A stretch of 64,000 nt of DNA. Origin: Montifringilla adamsi. Taxonomy: Eukaryota; Chordata; Aves; Passeriformes; Passeridae. The notes under the pieces are model-generated. The model searched no databases. It worked only from the letters and a program-made list of their open reading frames with translations, and was not told where the DNA came from. Shown piece by piece: positions 15,601-23,720 of this stretch. A program made the translations under genes and the position numbers. Positions within the stretch are counted from its first letter, which is position 1. Every line of letters begins with the position of its first letter. The stretch lies in NCBI GenBank assembly GCA_017590115.1, contig JAGGNK010009114.1, positions 17,505,937-17,569,936 on the forward strand. The letters run 5' to 3'.

Positions 15601-18600
15601 TTCTGGACAGTGTAGTTCTGTTGACAGATGTGATCCCTGACCAAAGGAGAAATGCCAGCAGCAGCTTCCAGTGCAAGGACAGCACCTTTACCAGTCTCAT
15701 GGACTGAAGGTGGAGTGGTATTCAGACACCACAATAATAAGCCTGTACTTTGTCCCATCAGATGAGTAATCCTCCTGGGATTCAGTAAAGATCTCTTAAT
15801 GAAGGATCTGCCCTAAGGATCAACAAACTAATACTGTGTTCAATTTGGCTCCAGTTTCCCAAGGAATGTGGGAAGGCAGGAGAGGAAAAAGATTGGGACT
15901 GACAAGTGTAATGAGTCAGTCTTTGGAAACCAAGCTACAGATTTGACTCTAGTTACCTCATTTACAGGCTGGTTCTAGAGTTGTGGCCAGAGAGCAGTCA
16001 TGGTTTCAAACCGGAGCAGACAAACTTGGGACTCTGCCACTGCTTCATGTCCCCAAGTCAACTTAACAGCAAAGCTCACTCCGTTATGCTCCCTCACAAA
16101 TCCTTCCTCTGCCCTTTTGTGCAAACACTGGTCTCTGGTTTCCAGCTCCAGAGTCCTCTCAGCCTCCATCCTTAGAAAGACCTCTTCCTCCTCAACATCA
16201 CTGACCATCCCTCTAGGTCTACCCTGCAAGAAGCAAGGCTCAAGAGAAGCCATCCATGCTCCACAAGCCTGGAGCCCTCTCCCACCTGCACACAAACACA
16301 GCCATTGGACAGTCCTCCTTCCTAGCCCATATGAAGTCTTTTCAGGTCTCACATGGAACTCTCCACCGATTCCTCTTCTATCTCTGCTATGCCACTTGGC
16401 CTTCAATTTACTACCCAGTACTTCCAGCTTTCCACAGCCCATAGGTCAGGTCTGACAGAGGTTTCTTCCACGCAGTCCCGCACATGGACATTCCTGAGCT
16501 GGTCCACTCACCACCACTGAACCTGTCACATGTAGAGAATGTGTTTCAAGGCAGGAAGCAGAGCTGCTTCACAGTGACAAAAGGTCATAACTGAGTGGTG
16601 AACAGCTAAAGCTGAGAAGGAACATTTGAACAGCAAGTGGCAAGAACCACCCAGCAAGCAGAAAACTTCTCAGCCCTTACTAACAATTTGAGAAAGCAAC
16701 CACACTGGATGTGAACTGCCTTGTTGGTGCTGCTGGGACAGCCACTGTCTTTGTACCTACTTTACTACAAGCCAGCCATGACTGACACTCGGGCAAGGCA
16801 GAGGGACATTCATTAACGAAGTTACCCATTTGCTAAAGTAATCCATCACAACTCTCAAGAAGGGAAGTTTTATGTAACAATGCTTGGCCAATCCATGATA
16901 AACACAGAGGGAGGTTAAGGTGCAAGAGGTGTCCCTTTGCTTACAGCCAGCACAAGCTGATAAGGTATAAGGAATGGTCTTAAATTGCTTCATGAGATGT
17001 GGGCATTGTAGCTGGGTCACAGTGCTTTGGAGTCAGCTAGTTCTTCTCCCATGCCACAAGCATTGGTTCCAGAAACCTCAGCTGCCTTGAGGTCCCCTTC
17101 ACACACCTCCTCAAGCTCATAGAATGTAACTCTACTAAGGGGATTCATTTTCTGACAGAGCCTTTAAATCCTCATCCCTTTTTAACCCACGGCAATGTTC
17201 TCACCAATGTCCCACTAACAGAAACTAGACACCCCAGCTTCCCAACTCAGCCCCTGTGCACAGCTCCTGCCAGCCTCATCCCTGCTTTGCTCCTCCAGGC
17301 CTGCCCAGCTTCATGCTCTTCTGTATTCTGCAGAGACACATCCTACCTTGAGGGATGAAAGATAGATGATATCCAATAAATGACAATGAAGCAGGAAGCC
17401 CTGTCAAGATGTAGCAGTAGCTAACTCCTTGCAATAGTTAGCAGGACAAAGCCTAACACAACACGGTCTATATAAAAGGCAGTAACAGTCTTACTTTGCA
17501 AAGGAAAACATGGACTGCTCCAGTCACACAGTTTTTTAAAAACTCATGGTATTGTGTTAAGAGTTGTCTAACTTTTTCCCTGCCAAGGTAAAAAAGTAGG
17601 CACTGCTTCAAGTATGCTAAAATACTTGGCTGTCAACGGATTTTAATTAAAAAAATATTTTATTCCAATACAGGAGAGAATTGTGTTTCATAGGAAGACT
17701 CATCTGAATCTCACAATTGATATGCCCCATTATAACCTCCTGGGATCTGCTGTGTTTAGATGAATAAACTGAGATGACACAGTCACATACCCCAAGCATC
17801 TTTTGATCCTCAGAGACAGAACAGTGCCAGCTAACGTGACAGGAAATATCTGGTTCCTTGGGTAGAGCCTGCAGTACTTCACTGATCTTTCTGTGGAGGT
17901 TCTATGGGTCTACCAGCTGACAACACAGATCCAGCAGCCAGCTGCACCTGAGGTCAGAGTCCAAGGGAGGTCAGGGCTCCGATTTCTACCAGCGTTAAGA
18001 GAAACCTATCCAGGGATGCACCCAAGTGAGCATCCTACTCAGGGCATGAAGCTTAGAAATGAGGCAGTATCCTGAGGCAGAAGAGGATCTCAGTGAGAGG
18101 GCAGACAGCCTTCAGCTTGTTGTTAGGCCCTTTTTTACAGCCTGGCAGAAACTGAGCGAAAATATGTTTTAGCATAACCTGTGCATGGAGAGGTCTGATC
18201 CCCTCAAGACTCATGCACAGGAGGTCCTGCAAAGCGACAGCCAAACACCAACCACACATGTGTCTGCACAAATGCTGCCAAAGCGGGTAAAAAGAACACA
18301 GAGAAACAAAGTGTTTATTCAGAAGTATGAACCAGTCTGTGAGGTTGGCTATAGAGGACCTTGCTGCACTGAACCCTGGCAAGTTGTCAAGTTAGGCACT
18401 GAGCAGAGCCATCAGCCAGCCTGTTGGAGAGATGTCACTCCACCCAGACCTCAGAGCAGCCCTTGGATACCTGCTAAATCATTCCCTGGCTATGCCCTCC
18501 AGCAGTGCCAGGGGACTTGCAGTGGTAAGAGCCCTCCCCAGTCCAATCTGCTTCATCAATCTGGCCTTGTGAGATGAAGGCAGGAGGCTGTAGCTTAAGG

Positions 18601-21600
18601 TGTCTGAGATCAAGCCAGTATTTTGCCACAGGGAACTGTGCATGCTATAACACTGCCTTAAGTCAACAATTAAATCACTGGTATTTCATGATTTTAAAAT
18701 AGTTGATAATCTGGTATGTAAATGTGGAAAATTAAATATTTCTCCTTTCCTCCACCCCCCTCCCCACTTCTATCCCTCTTTTCCCATCCCATTGCCCTCC
18801 CAGTAAGGCAAAGTGTGGGATCAAATCTCATGAATTGTTCCCAAGAAATATCCTCTCCTTCAGTGTACTGCAAACCCTACCTTGGTTGAGGTAGGTCAGA
18901 GTTTCTTCGTGCAGTTTCACGGCGGGGGAGGTGGCTGTGCAGAGGACGTACTGAAAGGGTGGCAGTTTGGCATCGTTCTCAGGAGACAGCTGCGGCTCTT
19001 CCTGCTTGAAGATCGGCAGCGCAAGGACATCTCTGCAACGTACAAGTTAGACACAGTCAAAAACAGTTTATGGACTATTCCAGCCTGAATCTGCATCTGG
19101 GTCTCGTGATCTGAGATAACACGGGTGCTGTCTAGAGAAACACCAGGTTAAAATGGCTAAGAGGAAGAATTTGGCCTGTTTAACGTAACCAGGCAACTTC
19201 TGCATCTAGGATATCAGCACTCACACAAAGAACATAGCACTGCCAAAACAGAGTATGTCTGAGAATTAATGCAAGTTTTTAAGAAATAAATCAGATTCAA
19301 TTTTCAGTTAAGCAGTCCTCTTGATGAGAAAAAAAATATCAAAAATAGATCCTTCATCCTTGTGGAGATACGGACATATTTGATTAAGAGTTCTCAGGTT
19401 CTCAGATGAAAGCCTTCCAGAAAAAAAAAAAAATAAATAAAAAAAGGCAAGAAAGGGCACTTTTACAGCCAAATGTCAGATCAGAAAAATGTCTTCAAGT
19501 AGCAGCCATGGGTGAGAAGCAGACACAGCTCTGGTGTACAAAGGAGATATTCAGGTAAGTGATGCCATGAACGGCTGGATTAATTTATTCATAATATCTC
19601 CCTGCATTCTAGTAAACCTGGTCCCAAGGAATCATACAGCTCTTAAGTCAGGACTGGGCTACCTTCATAAATGCATACACAGGAGCATGGGAGCAGCTTC
19701 ATTAGGACCTGCACACAGCCCCAGCTCCCACTTCTTTACAAAATGCTGATAGTGACCTGCCTGCTGATTTAGTGTCAGGCTGATCCCAACCCACACTAAT
19801 CCCCAAGCAGAACTGGTATTAGCAAGGCTGAGAGCTCAACAAATGAGTTGATTAGTACAAAATGAGATGTCAGAAATAAGCATCCTTATCTCAGCCTGTC
19901 TGACACTGAAGAACCACATTAGCCATTGTGTCCACCTACTTAAAACATTAATACCCTTCCAAATTAGGAGGATTATACTGAACATGGTGACAATTCAGAA
20001 CAAGCGATTCTTTTTCTCCTCTATTTCTTCCAGATGTGTGAAGACTTGAGAATTTTACACAGGCTGTAGTTCTGCTCCCTCTGACAACCCCATACGCAAA
20101 ATGCTCTAAGAAAAACCATCCAGCATGTACAGGCATGCAACCTGAAAGGGCATTAAGAATTTTTTCCTTGCCTGTTCAGTTAATGATCCACTTATAGCAC
20201 TCACAACCTTGAAGGCTACCTAGGTCATCAGTGAAACAGTGAAGCAGTTTAGAGTAAACTGCTCAAGTGCCTGGTTCAAACACAGGTACTCCTGTTTAAT
20301 ACAAAACAATGCCAGAGAGCAAATTGTGCCATTTCAGATGCAGAGAGAAGAAAAGAAACACCCATCTCTGTTTCCATTCTCTCCTCCAACTCCACGCCCC
20401 CAGTATTACCAGCCACTCGAAGGCATCCAGCCCCATTTGCTTCCTGGCATTACTGACATAATCACAGCTCTTGCCTAACTGCTGCCACAAAGAGGTTGGT
20501 TTTTTTTTTTCCCTTAGTGATGATTTACTACAGCAATGAAGTGACAGAAATGCCTGCAGTAGATTTCTGAAATAGATAGCATTGCTCCACACACATGCAG
20601 GATCTGATACTGCTCCGGAGTCATCTCACTCAGCCCGGAGTCATCTCACTCAGCCCGGATGCCAACATTTGCTCCTAAGGATGCCAGCATTTGCTCCTAA
20701 CCCGCTCTGCACAATGCTCTCTGAATGCCTGTGGCTTTACAGATGAGAACAGGTCAAAAACTCCAGCGCCCGAGAACTTCTGCAGTTCGGCAGAAACAGT
20801 GCCCAAATCTGGCCTGGGTTTAACAGGCAGGGGTGAGGAATTTGTACACATACTCACCTGAAACAGTTGAGAAATTTAGGCAAGGGGAAGTCAAATTTAA
20901 ATGCCATATTTCACATCAGGTTCTTTGCACCCCTACACCTGCCAGCACAGCTGTCTGATCACTGAATTCTGCAAGCATGGAGGAATCCATGACTCGGTTT
21001 CTGGAAAGCTTCACCATATTAAAGCTCTAACAAAGCCACATAAGTTAATAACATTTTTATTCCTAGAGCATTTAAACTAATGGCCTGTGCTCTAACTGCT
21101 TTCGGTCAAGACCTTCTTAAGCGTTCGACCTTATTGTGTTTGGAACTTAGAATGAGGTCAAAAGATTTTTCAAGTTATAAGCATATAAGCCACCACAACA
21201 CTTATTCAACTCTTCATTCAAGAGCTGCAAATCAAGTTTAGGGGAAAACAGGCTTTTACAACAGTTCCTATCCGTAAAAAAAAAAAAAAAAAAAAAAAAA
21301 AAGGTTGAACTCCTTAAAACTCCCCCAATTTTCACCGTTATGCTAAAGACTTACAGTTTTGGACTTAAATAATAATTAGTGTGCATCCCTGGAAGCTGGA
21401 AGGAAAGAAAGTTAATTGAGAGTTCAGTCAGCTGACAGATCAGAGGGTAAAACACGTACTGAGTTTTCATTAGAAATTAATGAAAATTTACAAGAATTTT
21501 TCTGCAGCATCATCATGCTCCAGCTACAAATACCACTGAAGTACAGCAGAATTTACACGGATGTCTCAAATACGCAGAAAGCTCTTGATCTCTGCAAATA

Positions 21601-23302
21601 TAACTTACACAAACTTTTCCTACAGCAACTTGAAATATTGTACTGTTTCAGTTTCTTGCAGTCACTACAAGGGGGTATGGAAAGCCTTCAGAAAGGCATT
21701 GCTTAGCAGAAAAGCGCCCCTGTTAGAAATGCAGGTCTTAACACATTCTCATGGAAAGTGAATTGGCCAGAATCAGCCATCTCTACATAAAAAACAAGGG
21801 TTTTGTTCAACCAACCTCCCCTGAAACACCTGAGGGCATAGTTGCCATAAAAGTGGCTATAGGGATTTTAATCCCAGATCAAATCCACCACTTAAGAGAG
21901 ACAGGTACTCACTAAAGCTGAAATTTTTTCCTAAAATACCAACAGTCACCTCCATACCAGCAGCCTTCCTGACAGAACAGATATCCTTTATCCCCCAGCT
22001 AGCATCAAGCCAGCAAAAATAAGCTAATATGTTTTCTGGCCCATTAAACGGAATTTAAATTGTGGAGTAAAGCCTGACCCAGACCTGATGATCTTCTAGC
22101 ATTCCTGCTACAAATCCATGGAGTTAATGTAGCAGCCTGACCACCCTAAACACTCTCTAATGGAGAACATGCTGATGCTCCTCTGCTAGTACCATTTTCA
22201 CTGTCCTAAACTAATCAGATTTGCAAGTGCAAAGCAAGAGAGAACAAGACTTTTGCCACATTCACGTTGTGAAACTGAGTTATTGACATAGAGGGAGGAG
22301 ATGAAGAATCTTGTACGAAGAAACGGAAAAGCTGCCAGAAGGCAATAATCTCCCAATATTGTATCATTTGATAATGGGAGATTATTATTTAGTCCAAAAC
22401 AAAATTCCTTTGCAAGTACACTGATAGGCAGCAGGAATAGTCAAGATAGCGTGTCTCCTTGAAAGAGAAGCGTTATCTGCATTCGAAGTGCTTCCCCAGA
22501 CAAACTCAATGCTCTCTCAAGAGTAGTTATTTGGGGGTACATTCGAAAGTCAGGGTTCTTGGGCCACAGCCAGGTTCTCCACTGCCACAATTCAGCAAAA
22601 TCCCACTCCAGCAATCGCCACCAGCCGACGGCGGAGCTTTACATCTTCAGAAAACAAATAATTCACAAGCACCCAGCAAAAAGGGAACTCCCAAAGTTGC
22701 CTGCTTTGACATCGTTTGGAGGGAGGAAACACGGGTTTGTGCTACACATGTCACAGACTATTGTTTAGCGGCCCTTGTACTTAAATTAGGCACATTTAAT
22801 TGAACGCAACTGTGCGGAGGCAGGAAAAAGCTGGTTTAGACAAGTTCAGAAAGTGAAATTCTGCGCTTTTCACACATCGTCCTAAAACGCAGAGAAAGAA
22901 ATCCCATCCCCAGAAAACTGGGTGCCCTCTCAATTTGCCAACAGGCATTTTCCCCTGACAGCGCTCCGCCGCTGCCGCACCTCCTTCCCTGGAGCTGCGC
23001 TACGCCAGCCCGGAGAAGAGGGAACCCGGCACAGGCAAGAAAGCAACGCTGCAGAGAACTGCCTAACCAGACGTTAAAAAAAAAAAAAAAAAAGAGAGAG
23101 AGAAAAGTAAAACGGTCTCTCAGGCAGAGGGAGCGGCGCGGCGGGACACCGGGAGGGAAGCCGGCGGGCGGGCGGCCGCGGGACAGGGACACCCGACCGA
23201 ACATCCACCCCGTGCCAGGCTGCCGCCGCCCGGGACTCACCGCAGGTAGCTGCCGGTCGAGTGCTGGTTGTAATGCTCCGGCTGCGTGTGCCAAAACAGC
23301 AT
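601..23302 (-). CDS. TFCP2L1: TFCP2L1, transcription factor CP2-like 1 (5' eight coding exons, partial)
   Basis: Nuclear DNA-binding transcription factor of the grainyhead/CP2 family; mammalian members act in pluripotency and in kidney-duct epithelium (family knowledge). Coding exons read on the minus strand: 23302-23241, 19032-18881, 6234-6158, 4611-4506, 4259-4153, 3554-3402, 2532-2422 and 692-601. They join in one frame to 286 codons plus 2 nt. The N-terminus, starting [14 protein letters not shown], is the TFCP2L1 type and unlike the longer MAW... start of TFCP2 and UBP1, which separates the paralogues. Residues about 40-260 form the CP2 DNA-binding domain, with blocks [37 protein letters not shown] and [15 protein letters not shown] at residues 29-32 fits the sumoylation site known in the human protein (K30). 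The human protein is about 479 residues; the SAM-like and oligomerisation exons are beyond position 1. The neighbour CLASP1 agrees with the 2q14-type synteny. No frameshift or stop is seen. Confidence 0.95.
693..2421 (-). other. TFCP2L1: TFCP2L1 intron 7
   Basis: 1.7-kb intron with consensus ends. It holds a T19 homopolymer at 2181-2199 and a possible old repeat relic around 945-1002. Nothing else is recognised. Confidence 0.85.
945..1002. repeat. Possible old amniote interspersed-repeat relic
   Basis: The phrase ...ctgtaagtcagagcaac..., followed by ccagtaagtcaact, resembles a widespread amniote repeat that contains 'aaatcagagtaactccactgaagtcaa'. The match is judged from memory only and the family is uncertain. 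Confidence 0.25.
2422..2532 (-). CDS. TFCP2L1: TFCP2L1 coding exon 7
   Basis: 111 nt, 37 whole codons, residues 220-256. It is a highly charged Lys/Glu-rich linker ([18 protein letters not shown], then [12 protein letters not shown]) typical of TFCP2, UBP1 and TFCP2L1. It contains a basic cluster that could act in nuclear import (inference). The acceptor is TTATAG and the donor GAG|GTAAAG. Confidence 0.95.
2533..3401 (-). other. TFCP2L1: TFCP2L1 intron 6
   Basis: 0.87-kb intron between exons 6 and 7. I see no repeat, RNA gene or conserved frame in it. Confidence 0.85.
3402..3554 (-). CDS. TFCP2L1: TFCP2L1 coding exon 6
   Basis: 153 nt, 51 whole codons, residues 169-219. It encodes [20 protein letters not shown], then [19 protein letters not shown], the C-terminal part of the DNA-binding fold. 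The acceptor is TTGCCAG and the donor AAG|GTATGAG. Confidence 0.96.
3555..4152 (-). other. TFCP2L1: TFCP2L1 intron 5
   Basis: 0.6-kb AT-rich intron between exons 5 and 6. The next intron (4260-4505) is shorter still. Nothing is recognised inside. Confidence 0.85.
4153..4259 (-). CDS. TFCP2L1: TFCP2L1 coding exon 5
   Basis: 107 nt, residues 133-168. It encodes [19 protein letters not shown] and then [16 protein letters not shown] of the CP2 domain. The acceptor is TTCTACAG and the donor CAG|GTAAGAC. The first Asp codon is split with exon 4. Confidence 0.96.
4506..4611 (-). CDS. TFCP2L1: TFCP2L1 coding exon 4
   Basis: 106 nt, residues 98-132 plus one base. It encodes [20 protein letters not shown] followed by [15 protein letters not shown], the most conserved core of the CP2/grainyhead DNA-binding domain. 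The acceptor is TTAACAG and the donor TAG|GTGAG. Confidence 0.96.
4612..6157 (-). other. TFCP2L1: TFCP2L1 intron 3
   Basis: 1.5-kb intron. The stretch 5,340-6,110 contains phrases reminiscent of old amniote interspersed repeats (see the entry at 6,040-6,112). Overlapping open frames at 5,342-5,845 on both strands show no known domain. Confidence 0.8.
6040..6112. repeat. Possible old amniote interspersed-repeat relic
   Basis: The tract ending agcgggagcaaggtcaggcc resembles the phrase 'caatgggagcaggatcaggccc' common in reptile and bird repeats of the older LINE group. A divergent relic inside TFCP2L1 intron 3; family assignment is from memory. Confidence 0.3.
6158..6234 (-). CDS. TFCP2L1: TFCP2L1 coding exon 3
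   Basis: A 77-nt exon, residues 72-97, encoding the block [19 protein letters not shown] of the CP2 domain. The acceptor is CTCTAG and the donor AAG|GTAAGG. Phase is kept on both sides: the Gly codon is split with exon 2, and the exon ends on a whole codon. Confidence 0.95.
7792..7868 (-). mobile_element. CR1 LINE 3'-end fragment
   Basis: The plus strand reads as the reverse complement of a CR1 3' region: 'ggccatcaagtccaaccatt', then 'ttcaccactaaaacatgtccctaagtgccaca'. Only about 80 bp are left, in TFCP2L1 intron 2. CR1 is the dominant non-LTR retrotransposon of birds. Confidence 0.75.
12864..12907. repeat. Short direct duplication (17-bp copies)
   Basis: The 17-mer tagtttcagggacacat occurs at 12,864-12,880 and again at 12,891-12,907 (period 27 bp). 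Confidence 0.8.
18750..18801 (-). other. G-rich intronic tract with G-quadruplex motif
   Basis: The plus strand is a C/T tract. On the transcribed-sense (minus) strand, 18,783-18,801 reads GGGAGGGCAATGGGATGGG, four G3 runs with loops of 1, 4 and 2 bases, followed by further G runs. It begins 80 nt downstream of the TFCP2L1 exon 2 donor. Confidence 0.8.
18881..19032 (-). CDS. TFCP2L1: TFCP2L1 coding exon 2
   Basis: 152 nt, residues 21-71. The acceptor is TTGCAG and the donor AAG|GTAGGG. It encodes [12 protein letters not shown], holding the FKQE sumoylation-type motif at residues 29-32, and then the start of the CP2 domain ([18 protein letters not shown]). The exon is richer in CpG than the introns around it. 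Confidence 0.95.
20615..20700. repeat. Two adjacent tandem duplications (20 bp x2, 22 bp x2)
   Basis: The unit ccggagtcatctcactcagc is repeated exactly at 20,615-20,634 and 20,635-20,654. It is followed at once by a 22-bp unit (ggatgccaacatttgctcct plus aa) at 20,657-20,678 and 20,679-20,700 with one mismatch. Two independent young slippage or duplication events lie side by side. Confidence 0.9.
21276..21302. repeat. A27 homopolymer
   Basis: Uninterrupted run of 27 A in TFCP2L1 intron 1. No recognisable element is attached on either side. Confidence 0.95.
22344..22386. repeat. Perfect inverted repeat (12-bp arms) in intron 1
   Basis: Left arm AATAATCTCCCA at 22,344-22,355 and right arm TGGGAGATTATT at 22,375-22,386. 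The 19-nt loop itself contains the smaller hairpin TATCA-TT-TGATA. It is too short for a typical miRNA precursor. Function unknown. Confidence 0.85.
23241..23302 (-). CDS. TFCP2L1: TFCP2L1 coding exon 1 (start codon)
   Basis: The ATG occupies 23300-23302, and the exon encodes 20 residues plus two bases of an Arg codon. The context CCCCAAG-ATG has A at -3. I chose this start because the peptide matches the conserved TFCP2L1 N-terminus and no ATG lies between it and the TATA-proximal start region. The donor GTGAGT begins at 23240. Confidence 0.95.
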
Positions 23303-23400
23303 CTTGGGGATGGCAGGCGGCGGTCCCTGCGCTGCGGAGCGGCGGCCGCTGCCCACCCCACGGGTGCCCGGCACGGCTGCCGCCAACTGAAGCCGCGGCT
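23303..23400 (-). promoter_or_regulatory. TFCP2L1: TFCP2L1 5' UTR and predicted transcription start region
   Basis: A GC-rich leader of about 90 nt lies between the TATA-like box and the ATG, and it holds no upstream ATG on the minus strand. The start site near 23,390 is inferred only from the usual 25-30 bp distance from the TATA box; no transcript data are available here. Confidence 0.5.
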
Positions 23401-23417
23401 CCGCCGGCTCCCGGCGC

Positions 23418-23423
23418 TTTTAT
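23418..23423 (-). promoter_or_regulatory. TFCP2L1: TATA-like box of TFCP2L1
   Basis: The minus strand reads CCATAAAAGC inside a GC-rich CpG island, about 115 bp upstream of the ATG. An A/T-only hexamer stands out sharply from the GC-rich sequence around it, and its distance to the start codon fits a short 5'UTR. Confidence 0.55.
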
Positions 23424-23437
23424 GGCTCAGCCCCGGC

Positions 23438-23461
23438 GGGCGCGGGTTGGCCGGGCCGGGG
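23438..23461 (+). other. G-quadruplex motif at TFCP2L1 promoter
   Basis: Plus-strand G runs at 23,438-23,440, 23,444-23,446, 23,453-23,455 and 23,458-23,461, with loops of 3, 6 and 2 bases. They lie 15-40 bp upstream of the TATA-like box. Confidence 0.75.
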
Positions 23462-23720
23462 CGCCGCAGCCGGGCGAACCCTCCCCCGGCCCGCCCCAGC
23501 GCCAGCCCCGGCCCCCGGCGGGCACGGGCCGCGCAGCCCCGGGGCGGAGCGCCGGCCCCGAGGGACGGGCCTGGCGCGGAGCGGGGCGTGAGGGGGCCTG
23601 GGGCCAGGGAGGGGCGGGCACGGCAACCCCGGGGCGATCCCCGGCTGTGCTGGGGCTGCCGCCCGGCCTATGGCCCGCTCCGTCCTACGCCAGGAAGACC
23701 TGCTCAGGTTCCGCGGAGGT

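Larger units (their letters stand above)
6235..18880 (-). other. TFCP2L1: TFCP2L1 intron 2 (12.6 kb)
   Basis: The largest intron in the window. It holds a CR1 3'-end fragment (7,792-7,868), a short duplication at 12,864-12,907, and a polypyrimidine/G-quadruplex tract next to exon 2 (18,750-18,801). The two longest open frames (11,513-12,040 plus, 175 codons; 15,975-16,442 minus, 155 codons) show no recognised domain. No RNA gene is seen. Confidence 0.8.
19033..23240 (-). other. TFCP2L1: TFCP2L1 intron 1 (4.2 kb)
   Basis: First intron, a common place for enhancers. It holds A-rich tracts (19,420-19,446; 21,276-21,302; 23,076-23,093), a pair of tandem duplications at 20,615-20,700 and a perfect 12-bp-arm inverted repeat at 22,344-22,386. 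No conserved exon is seen. Confidence 0.8.
22960..23720. promoter_or_regulatory. CpG island over TFCP2L1 promoter and exon 1
   Basis: CpG-dense, very GC-rich block spanning the first exon, the 5'UTR and about 300 bp upstream, in sharp contrast to the AT-rich introns. GC boxes (GGGGCGGAGC at 23541-23550; GGGGCGGGC at 23611-23619) are Sp1/KLF-type sites. This is the only large CpG island in the window, so it is the only obvious promoter. Edges are estimated by eye. Confidence 0.85.

Noticed and set aside
15975..16455. Overlapping open frames of 155 (minus) and 151 (plus) codons
   Set aside because: Both strands are open over the same stretch, there is no family similarity and no suitable splice context; explained by base composition.
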